Part shown: in pieces, positions 55,885 to 63,211 of the stretch
How the letters are laid out: each line of letters opens with the position of its first letter
How positions within the stretch are numbered: position 1 is the first letter of the stretch
NCBI GenBank assembly: GCA_020050835.1
Contig: JAGVKB010000038.1
Location: 22,271 to 86,270, forward strand
Source of the DNA: Candidatus Obscuribacterales bacterium
GTDB taxonomy: Bacteria; Cyanobacteriota; Vampirovibrionia; Obscuribacterales; Obscuribacteraceae
Reading direction: 5' to 3'
DNA length: 64,000 nt
The notes under the pieces: model-generated
Databases searched by the model: none
Seen by the model: the letters and a program-made list of their open reading frames with translations, nothing else
Told to the model about the DNA's origin: nothing
Position numbers and translations under genes: made by a program

Positions 55885-56355
55885 TTGATTGTGAGAGGAA
55901 ATTTACAAGATAAGGCTTCGGTCATCATCCATAGAGGTCTAATACACCTCGCGATACATCCATCAACACCACCGATGGTATTGGCCTGGTTGTCGCGAAC
56001 GAAGGATACTTGTGTTCTTGAGCGTCTGGCCGAGAATCCGAGAACGCCTGCCGGCGTACTCATCAAGCTTTCTTCGCATCCGGAGGCTGCTGTGAAATCG
56101 GCAGTGGGTTGCAATCCGAAGTGTCTGGTCTGGCTGATATGCAAGCTTGCTCAGGACGAGGATGTTGACGTACGCTACAGCATAGCTGAAAACCCGCATG
56201 TACCGACGGAAGTCCTCAGCATACTGTCGACAGATGAAAATCCATACATTTCAGCGCGTGCTTTTAGAACGTTGAAGCGTCTAAGCCAGGCTCACCCGGT
56301 CCATATGATAAGAGTTTCACCGCAAGTGAGATTTAGAGGGATCAACTCTAATTAA
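55885..56355 (+). CDS. LRV-like leucine-rich repeat protein
   Basis: A 156-aa protein made of about four LRV-type units of about 24 residues (LAENPRTPAGVLIKLSSHPE, then similar units ending AVGCNP and IAENP). Such repeats form a right-handed superhelix; in other bacteria they accompany Fe-S or DNA/protein binding, but no Cys cluster is present here. It has no ATG. TTG at 55885 lies 4 bp after AAGGAG, and GTG at 55891 lies 10 bp after it, so the true start may be 55891. It follows the stress-like gene by 105 bp with nothing obvious between and could be cotranscribed with it. Confidence 0.75.
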   Translation: MIVRGNLQDKASVIIHRGLIHLAIHPSTPPMVLAWLSRTKDTCVLERLAENPRTPAGVLIKLSSHPEAAVKSAVGCNPKCLVWLICKLAQDEDVDVRYSIAENPHVPTEVLSILSTDENPYISARAFRTLKRLSQAHPVHMIRVSPQVRFRGINSN

Positions 56356-56367
56356 CACTCGTGTTTC

Positions 56368-56401
56368 TTGCACATGATTTGCACGAGGGTGTCGGTACTC
56401 T
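56368..56401 (+). promoter_or_regulatory. TTGCAC tandem-repeat promoter (TPR gene)
   Basis: TTGCAC at 56368 and 56379 (11-bp period) is followed after 11 bp by TACTCT (56396-56401). The next start codon is at 56606, so the leader would be about 200 bases; I see no other element in that leader. Confidence 0.6.
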
Positions 56402-56605
56402 GTTGCAAGTAGTCGGAGATGGGACAACTAGTTTCAAATCGCGGCAGGGAGGCATGTGCTCGGGGAATCAAATCTGGTAAGCGGAGTACTTGGTTCCAGT
56501 TCACTAGCTTGACGTTTCGGAGTCCCCAAGCCTGTCTTGTCGTAGGCTCCCGGCAGGGAATTTTACGAACCGAGGAATGTCAAAGTCGCTAGCAAGGAGG
56601 TCGAA

Positions 56606-57634
56606 ATGAGATTGTTCGAATCAGTTACTTTGAGAAACTCGGCATTGGCATTAGTATTTGGTCTTCTTCTCAATGCACCGGCAGCGGTAGCAGAGGACAG
56701 ATTCTACGGTCAAGTGTCGACTTCACCAGATTCCGTTCATCTGGCTGGTGAAGAAGTGTTTTCTATCCCGATGCCTGCCGGTGGCTTCACTGCGCTCGAG
56801 CGGGCATTGATAGTGGAAAGAAACATCAACAATGCCCTGAAGGCATCAGTCGATCGAAGCTCGGCGGCTGTTTCGATTATTCATATCAATAATATTCCAG
56901 TAGTACGTCTGGGCGGATACCATGTTGTGACAGCTGATTCAGAGTGTGCAAGGTTGGCTGGAACATCGATGGAGGCGCTCGCTGATTCCTGGGCTGAAGG
57001 GCTGCGCAAAGCGCTGTCCGACCAAGTAAAGATTAATGCATACGTGGCGTCTCTGGATGGTGATTATATTCAGCCATTCGTACAGTACAGGCGTGCTCGT
57101 CTGGAAGCCGCTCGGCTCAATCATGCTGCCGCGGACTTCCGTGAAGGCGTTCCACCCGGACTTGTTTGTTCGGATTCAATCACTACAGACGGCATGCGCT
57201 TGCTCGGCACCGACCCGGTTGCCGCAGCCGATCAATTTAGAAAGGCGCTAGCGCTGTCCTTCGATAACTCAAAGGCCCACTATGGTTTGGGTTTGGCTCT
57301 GATGCAAGTCGGCAAAGTAGACGCCGCAATCGAAGAATTTCAAATGGCTCGTTGGCAGGACCCGGACTATGCAATGGTGCACCTCGCTCTCGGACAAGCC
57401 TTCGAAACCAAAGGACGGAAAGTCGATGCGGTCAAACAGTATAGAGAAGCAGCTCTTCTGCAGCCAGACAATCCGGAACCCTATCTCTTGATCGCCGATA
57501 TTCGTGAAGATCGAAACGATATGGGTCAGTCAGTTGCCGAGCTCACAGACGCGATGCAGCAGATTCCCGACAGCCAGTACATCTTGCTCAAGAGGAAGGA
57601 TCAGTTGACATGGCGCTTGCGCCGGCCGTTCTAA
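56606..57634 (+). CDS. Exported TPR protein with envelope-type N-terminal domain
   Basis: A 342-aa protein with a strong AAGGAGG site and a signal peptide (LALVFGLLLNAPAAVAE). Residues about 38-150 form a domain with GEEVFSIPMPAGGFTALERA and a later VTADSECARLAGTSMEALADSW. I have seen this pattern in the periplasmic N-termini of cyanobacterial-type mechanosensitive channels, but no channel part follows here. Residues about 195-325 are three or more TPR units (FRKALALSFDNSKAHYGLGL-like). It is probably a periplasmic adaptor. The promoter carries the TTGCAC repeat, placing it in the proposed stress regulon. Confidence 0.8.
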   Translation: MRLFESVTLRNSALALVFGLLLNAPAAVAEDRFYGQVSTSPDSVHLAGEEVFSIPMPAGGFTALERALIVERNINNALKASVDRSSAAVSIIHINNIPVVRLGGYHVVTADSECARLAGTSMEALADSWAEGLRKALSDQVKINAYVASLDGDYIQPFVQYRRARLEAARLNHAAADFREGVPPGLVCSDSITTDGMRLLGTDPVAAADQFRKALALSFDNSKAHYGLGLALMQVGKVDAAIEEFQMARWQDPDYAMVHLALGQAFETKGRKVDAVKQYREAALLQPDNPEPYLLIADIREDRNDMGQSVAELTDAMQQIPDSQYILLKRKDQLTWRLRRPF

Positions 57635-57999
57635 TTGGCCTAAGTTGTGCCGCCAGTGGTCTTGACGCCAGCCCCCCGCGTTAACCCAGTCAAAGCGGCA
57701 ATTGCGAGAAGCGGTTTTGTGAATAACAGAGCCGCTCTTGCATTAGACTGCAAAGCGCAGAATCGAAAGCTGCCCGGTCGATTGGAATCCAGTGCAGAAA
57801 ATGTTCGTGCTGCGTCTGGCCTGTTGTAGGCCTCTCCAGTGGCTGAAAGTGAGAAGTCGCTGATGTGCTGGTGTTTGGCAGTTGGCACTGTAACTGGTGC
57901 AATCTGCGCACTGTTGGTAGTGGCTCTGGACAGACCGTCATCAGTATGACAATTGGTTTCCGCGATTTAATCCAAATTCCTGATTTCGTCTTCAGCAGC

Positions 58000-58037
58000 T
58001 TGCACACTGATTGCACGCTGAACAAGGAAACTAGAAA
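58000..58037 (+). promoter_or_regulatory. TTGCAC tandem-repeat promoter (sigma factor)
   Basis: TTGCAC at 58000 and 58011 (11-bp period) is followed after 15 bp by TAGAAA (58032-58037). This is the same longer spacing as at the HAMP-kinase promoter. The gene begins at 58105. The 57635-57999 stretch before it holds nothing I can identify. Confidence 0.6.
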
Positions 58038-58104
58038 TGTTCGCCCGGTGCGCGGGCAACAAGATCTAGTGCGAGCACCTAATCCTGGTAACATTGGAAG
58101 GCAA

Positions 58105-58851
58105 ATGAATAACTACCATACTCAGCAAGTTGAGTCTCGGGGGGGGATTGGGGCTACACGCGAGTTGTATCGTAATTTGAGTGATTGTGACTTGGTGCGG
58201 CGCTGTAAGATCAAAGACCATCTGGCATTTGAAGAGGTGGTTAGGAGGTATGAACGCGACGTCTACGGCTTACTGTATCAGTTGGCTCCTGATTGGCGTG
58301 ATGTGTCTGATCTATTGCAGGAAGTCCTCATTCGCCTGTGGCGTTCAATTGGACATCTTCAAGATCCCTCGAGGTTTCGAAGCTGGTTGAGACGGATTGT
58401 CACTCACCTCTTTTTTGATGAGTTAAGGAGACGTCCACAGAACACGTACATCATCTCTTTGGACCAACCGATGGATTATGATGATTCCGGCGACGGTCTG
58501 AGCAGAGACGTGATGGATCATCACACACGTCCGGATGAGGCGTTTCAAAATTCCGAGCTTGCATCGACAATTCGCTCGGCGATGGCAAAGCTTCCGCACC
58601 AATTTAGAGTTGCGATTGTTTTGCGTGAGCTCCAGGGTTTGAGCTATCAAGAGATTGGTGAGCTTACTGATACCGATCTCGGCACAGTCAAATCACGAAT
58701 TTCGAGAGCGAGAAGGCGCTTACAGAAAGCGCTCAATCCTTATCTCAAGGAAGAGTCTTCAAACGCGCGACGAATCGATCGGAAGAAACGACCGGAAGTG
58801 GCCCTGACAATCGATCCAGAAAGGCAGTTTGTCGGTTGTTATCGCGTGTAA
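58105..58851 (+). CDS. ECF-type sigma-70 family sigma factor
   Basis: A 248-aa sigma factor starting at the ATG at 58105 (GGAAGG just upstream); the frame is open further upstream, but that part lies over the promoter. Sigma-2 spans about 28-98 (AFEEVVRRYERDVYGLLYQL, then DLLQEVLIRLWRSI). Sigma-4 spans about 150-205 (MAKLPHQFRVAIVLRELQG, then the helix-turn-helix YQEIGELTDTDLGTVKSRISRARRRL). The C-terminal 40 residues are basic and unusual, with no known domain. No anti-sigma gene is adjacent; the next gene is on the other strand. Its promoter shares the TTGCAC repeat, so it may be controlled at transcription by the two-component system and extend that response. Confidence 0.93.
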   Translation: MNNYHTQQVESRGGIGATRELYRNLSDCDLVRRCKIKDHLAFEEVVRRYERDVYGLLYQLAPDWRDVSDLLQEVLIRLWRSIGHLQDPSRFRSWLRRIVTHLFFDELRRRPQNTYIISLDQPMDYDDSGDGLSRDVMDHHTRPDEAFQNSELASTIRSAMAKLPHQFRVAIVLRELQGLSYQEIGELTDTDLGTVKSRISRARRRLQKALNPYLKEESSNARRIDRKKRPEVALTIDPERQFVGCYRV

Positions 58852-58890
58852 GGCACCAGAAGGAGAACGGACTTCTTTAATACCAGGCTT

Positions 58891-58906
58891 AGCCGTGTGA
58901 GAGCAG
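58891..58906 (+). repeat. 16-bp repeat, copy 2 (3' of the sigma-factor gene)
   Basis: AGCCGTGTGAGAGCAG is identical to the copy at 36835-36850. It again lies in a 3' flank and is followed by an inverted repeat. Confidence 0.45.
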
Positions 58907-58924
58907 CCAGTCAGTACTCTTCCC

Positions 58925-58955
58925 GACTAGAACGATGCGATGCATCGCTCTAGTC
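58925..58955. terminator. Hairpin between convergent genes
   Basis: Arms of 14 bp (GACTAGAACGATGC with GCATCGCTCTAGTC, one mismatch) and a 3-base loop lie between the sigma-factor gene and the convergent adhesin gene. There is no T-tract on either side, so it is probably a bidirectional block or 3'-end stabiliser. Confidence 0.45.
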
Positions 58956-59019
58956 ACTTACTACAACCGTCCAGCAGGTGGGCTCGGGCGCAGCTCAGAA
59001 AAGTTGACTGCCAGCTCGA

Positions 59020-62000
59020 TTACTTCATCGCTTTGTAAGGACCGGCTGCACCGAATACATCCGCCATAATCACGGCGTTTTTCAAGAGCTGATAAGCAAT
59101 CTTGCGCTGACTCGGCTGCGGAGAATTGAGCATACTTCGCAACGGTGGCAGACTGAAGATCGCCGACGGGATCGAAAAATCGGCGATGAAGCCCTTAACG
59201 TCATCTGAGATCTCAATCGGCTTGGGATTTCGATAGGCGATTTTGGGACCGGGATTGAGCCGGTCAAAATCTTTGCTGTCCTTTCGAGTCAATACCAGCT
59301 GTTTACCAGGAGGAATTGTCACCATTGATTTGCCGACAACTACTTGAACGCTGCCGTTGCGTCTGTCGTGCAGGTTGTAGATAGCGACGTCATGACCGGT
59401 CTCGACAACGCAGGCAAGAGAGCCCTTTGCCAGGTGCACGTTTCCCTCTTGTGTTCCGACCACGACCGGATTTTTCGAACCGAACACGGCGACACCTTTG
59501 GCTAGCCTGTAAAAATCGTAGTCTTTACTGTTAGAGCCCGCTGGATCGAAATGATTGTCCTGGGAGCGGCCGGCCGGTGGCTCGGCCTTTGACTTTACCG
59601 GTGCCGGGTCTGGAATCGATGAATCCGCCAGAAGAATCGGATCTGATTCTTCTGTTTGGGGTGCGGCAGCCAGGCGTTGTATCAGTCTGAGGGCGGGCTG
59701 GATTTGACCGCCTTCGTCAGCAGAAGCTATGCAGCCGTCACATGACCAGATTCCGCCCGATTCTTTCCAGCCGCTGCCGGTGCTGTTTGGAATCTCAAAT
59801 GTGTTGGAGGAATTAGAGCTGGTGGGCAATGTCGTTTGCATCACAACATTGGTCTGTCCCTGCGGGTTTGTCCCGAGCTGGGTGACATCGGTCGAAATCT
59901 TTGTGCTGACCTGGGCATTGAGAATGCCCTGCTGGGCATTGGAGCTGGCGACATCGGCTGTCGTTGTCGTCGTGATAGAAGGATTGGGGGCGATGTTGGG
60001 GGTGAAGCTTGGAGGAGTTTGAACGTTTAAGTTCAGGTTTGGCGCCGGTGCGAACGCCGGCGGCGGTGGTACAAATTTCGGAAATATACCATCGGCAACA
60101 GCGCCGTCGACGTTCAGACCATTTATGTTGATGCTGGCTGCTTGCAATGAGCCGACAGATCCGCCTGGGCTGGGATCGCCAATTACAAACGCAGTGTCGG
60201 TGGTTCTGATCGTGACAAGCGAGCCGATTGCATTGAGTGACTGTTCGGCAAATGTAGTTTCTTCATCTACGCTGGCGATCGTGCTGTTAAGCGCTACGGT
60301 GCTGCCGGCGATCGTAACGCTGCCGCCGCCTCCTGCCTGACCGCCGGTTCCGCCCGAAATCGGCAGGACGATAAGACCGCTCGAGCCAGCTGCTCCGGTG
60401 GCGCCTGCTAACCCGACGCCACCACCGCTGCCACCGGGATTGGCTGGATCTTCATTGGCGCCGATTCCTCCTGCTCCGCCGAGTCCAAACACTTCGTCGC
60501 CGCCCACGCCACCGGCGTTCTGGTTGTCATCTCCGCCACCGCCGCCGCCACCGAAGAATCCGCCGCCGCCGTAGCCGGGGGTACCGGCTGGACCTTCGTT
60601 TTCACCGGAAAATGCCGAACCGCCGCCGCCGCCACCGCCGCCGGTAGCATTCAAGACCGGACCGCCGATCGAGACTGTCTTAGATGCATTAATTGAAATG
60701 GTACCGGCATTGCCTCCGTTACCGCCGCCGCCACCGAAGCCGACAAATGGTCCGGTGGAGAACACCGCTCCTTCGCCACCACCCCCGCCACCGCCAAAGC
60801 TTCCGCCGCCGCCGCCACCACCACCGGCAAAGCCGACTGGAATGAAGTCGAGATCCAAAGGCACGGTGCCGTTGCTGCCACCGCCGCCACCGCCGCCGGA
60901 GGCGTTCACCACTCCCTGGATATCGACATCTCCCAAGAGGCTCGTGACGGTAATTTGACCGCCTGCTCCACCATTGCCACCGGCGCCGAGTGGCGACTCT
61001 CCGCCGCCACCGCCGCCACCGTAGGCGGAGAGCTCGCCGGTTGTGATATTGTCGGTAGCCAGAATCGTAATTGTGCCGGCGGCCAGTCCGTTTTGACCGC
61101 TATTTCCGGGACAGACTGAGCAAAGGTTTCCGGATCCACCCAGACCGTTTAGACCGGATACGTCAATATTGCCGATTGTGATGTCACCGTCATTTTGACC
61201 TCTGTTGGCGGTTATCAGAACGGTGCCTCCCGCGCTGCGGAGATTGATTAGTGGCAATAGGACAGAGCCGCCGCTTTCGCTGATTCCAGTCACGAGAAAT
61301 TGTCCCAGGCAGTTGCCGTCAGGGCAGTCTGTTCCGCTGGTGAGGTTTGCCGCAGTCAGGAAGCTAACACCTGCTCTGATGATGATCCTTGCACCACCGG
61401 TGTTGATCTCTGTCGGCTCGAGCGCGTCGGTGGTGATATCACCTGATGCTAGTGCGACAAAGTCTCCGAAGCTTTGCAACTCCGCAAGCGTGTTTTCGGA
61501 GAGCAACAGATTGTCATTTTGAGCGAAGAAGATCGGATCGCCTGTCAGCGACAAGCTATTGATGTGCACATCACCGTTGACGGCTCCAACTTCTGCCAGG
61601 CACCCGCTGACGTCCACCGCTCCAGTCAATCGTTCAGCATTTACTGAGATCAATCCTTTGGGACTGTCGAAGGTGATAACTGGTGCCACGTATGTTCCGG
61701 ACAGGACTCTCAGCGCCGCTTGCGGAGCGTTGAAATCTGACGCGTTTAGAATCGTCTGAAGCGTTTGGAACGAGATTTGATTGCTGGCTTGCATCGATCC
61801 GAGCGCACCGTTGACATTGAGCAGATTGCCCAAGCTCGCGATGTTGATGTTTCCGGCCAGCGCTTGCATCAGTCCACTGTTGTTGACTGTCAGATTGGCA
61901 GCGGTCGTAGATGCGACGCTGATATCTCCGGTGTATGCTGCCAGCAGCCCGGCGTTGTTGACCAGTCCGGCCATCGAGGTTAAGGCTAAGTTGTTGGCAG

Positions 62001-62787
62001 CGCTCATCGTGGCTTGCATCTGATTGGTGATCGCTGCACCGGCATTGAGGGAGAGATTGCCAGAGCTGGAGATTACACCCTGATTGATTATGCTGTTTAC
62101 CGCAGTCAAAGTCAGACTCAATTGTGATACCAGATTGTCGAAACCATTGATGCCACCGGCTGGCAGAATTGACGATAGGAGAGCTCCTTGCGAGTTAGTG
62201 ATGTTGGCTGCGTTAATGGCTGCTGACGTTACCGCTGAATCGGTTGATAGCGCATAGAATGTGCCGGAGTTCACCAGATTGCCGGTTAAGGTCAGGGCCG
62301 CGGCAGCACCGAAGTCTCTCACGGCGGTTACTCCTTGCGGAATGACGAGGTTGGACAGCTGCTGCGCGATGACGTTGTTGATGGCTAGAGTCCCGCCAAT
62401 TGCATTGCCGAGCGCTCCTAGCTCGATGGCATGATTCTGAGCGGGGCTGGCAAGAGCCTGAGTGACTGCTACGTAGACTGCCGGAGTAATGATGTCTCCT
62501 GGATTGACGATGTGTGCCGCTCCGGCGACCTGGACCGAGACAGGGGTGGACATGGTGACTTGAATTGTTTGACTGGTGGACGACAGATCCAGATCGACAT
62601 GCCCGCCGGCTGCTGCCGTGATATTGGTGGCGGATGCAGCTGGAACGCATATGCCGGTGGTCGCGTCGCAGCACATCACCGGTTGTGGTGCCACAGCTGC
62701 GACTGGCTCTTCCGCCCAGGCTCTCGCGCTTGTGCAGAAGACCAACAAACAAGCTGACAACGCTGACAGCCATTTCCTAACTTTCAT
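59020..62787 (-). CDS. Large secreted adhesin-like protein, glycine-rich, with FecR-like C-terminus
   Basis: A 1255-aa exported protein with signal peptide (WLSALSACLLVFCTSARAWA). Residues about 45-590 are Asn/Ala/Ser/Leu-rich with short beta-helix-like repeats (NSGTFYALST-, NQGVISSSGNLSL- and NNAGLLAAYTGDISV-like units), as in filamentous haemagglutinin-type adhesins. Residues about 590-830 are runs of Gly (up to seven) broken by Ser/Asn/Phe. Residues about 900-1010 are Pro/Asn/Thr-rich. Residues about 1090-1180 form a beta domain with GTQEGNVHLAKGS and VVVGKSMVTIPPGKQLVL, which looks FecR-like. There is no LPxTG, autotransporter barrel or partner transporter gene nearby. It is probably at the cell surface, in attachment or sheath formation; this is inferred. 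Confidence 0.8.
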   Translation of the reverse strand: MKVRKWLSALSACLLVFCTSARAWAEEPVAAVAPQPVMCCDATTGICVPAASATNITAAAGGHVDLDLSSTSQTIQVTMSTPVSVQVAGAAHIVNPGDIITPAVYVAVTQALASPAQNHAIELGALGNAIGGTLAINNVIAQQLSNLVIPQGVTAVRDFGAAAALTLTGNLVNSGTFYALSTDSAVTSAAINAANITNSQGALLSSILPAGGINGFDNLVSQLSLTLTAVNSIINQGVISSSGNLSLNAGAAITNQMQATMSAANNLALTSMAGLVNNAGLLAAYTGDISVASTTAANLTVNNSGLMQALAGNINIASLGNLLNVNGALGSMQASNQISFQTLQTILNASDFNAPQAALRVLSGTYVAPVITFDSPKGLISVNAERLTGAVDVSGCLAEVGAVNGDVHINSLSLTGDPIFFAQNDNLLLSENTLAELQSFGDFVALASGDITTDALEPTEINTGGARIIIRAGVSFLTAANLTSGTDCPDGNCLGQFLVTGISESGGSVLLPLINLRSAGGTVLITANRGQNDGDITIGNIDVSGLNGLGGSGNLCSVCPGNSGQNGLAAGTITILATDNITTGELSAYGGGGGGGESPLGAGGNGGAGGQITVTSLLGDVDIQGVVNASGGGGGGGSNGTVPLDLDFIPVGFAGGGGGGGGSFGGGGGGGEGAVFSTGPFVGFGGGGGNGGNAGTISINASKTVSIGGPVLNATGGGGGGGGSAFSGENEGPAGTPGYGGGGFFGGGGGGGDDNQNAGGVGGDEVFGLGGAGGIGANEDPANPGGSGGGVGLAGATGAAGSSGLIVLPISGGTGGQAGGGGSVTIAGSTVALNSTIASVDEETTFAEQSLNAIGSLVTIRTTDTAFVIGDPSPGGSVGSLQAASININGLNVDGAVADGIFPKFVPPPPAFAPAPNLNLNVQTPPSFTPNIAPNPSITTTTTADVASSNAQQGILNAQVSTKISTDVTQLGTNPQGQTNVVMQTTLPTSSNSSNTFEIPNSTGSGWKESGGIWSCDGCIASADEGGQIQPALRLIQRLAAAPQTEESDPILLADSSIPDPAPVKSKAEPPAGRSQDNHFDPAGSNSKDYDFYRLAKGVAVFGSKNPVVVGTQEGNVHLAKGSLACVVETGHDVAIYNLHDRRNGSVQVVVGKSMVTIPPGKQLVLTRKDSKDFDRLNPGPKIAYRNPKPIEISDDVKGFIADFSIPSAIFSLPPLRSMLNSPQPSQRKIAYQLLKNAVIMADVFGAAGPYKAMK

Positions 62788-63114
62788 CCCTGCACACCCC
62801 CGAACGAATGGCCGAAGACTAATTTAGCCGCGTACACTCTTCTTGACCGAACAGGCAGAGTTTACGCGAAATCCAGCTAGTAAATCCATGCTTCCTTCCT
62901 ATTAGTTTAGCAGCTGTATGAATCCATAAGAAACCCCAAAATGCTTAAAGGCTCTGCCTTGCGGGTCTTTTGGGTGATCTGGGATTGGGCTGTTATCGAG
63001 TTTGCCGATTGCGCTGCTGAGCTGGTCTGACCGATGCAACAGCGGACTCAATTTAATCTCCAGCTCAAAATGCTGGGTATGGAGATCGGTCGAAAACAAA
63101 CTTATCTGGCTCAA

Positions 63115-63134
63115 GCATGGGAAGACTCCCATGC
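63115..63134 (+). repeat. Inverted repeat in the leader of the Cys/Pro-rich gene
   Basis: GCATGGGA and TCCCATGC (8 bp, perfect) flank AGAC, 78 bp before the start at 63212. It may be an mRNA hairpin or operator. The rest of the 62788-63211 gap between the divergent genes shows nothing definite. Confidence 0.35.
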
Positions 63135-63211
63135 AAGGGCTTGTTTCGGATCCTTTATATGCGTAGGATTGGCACTATCCCGGGACTTTACCCGACTCAG
63201 ACGGCGGCACA

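Noticed and set aside
57647..57829. Small plus-strand frame of 60 codons upstream of the sigma factor
   Set aside because: It starts with GTG without a ribosome-binding site and has no protein-like features; the stretch is better described as non-coding.
60698..60958. Plus-strand Pro-rich frame
   Set aside because: It is the reverse complement of the poly-Gly core of the adhesin-like gene; Gly runs always give Pro runs on the other strand.
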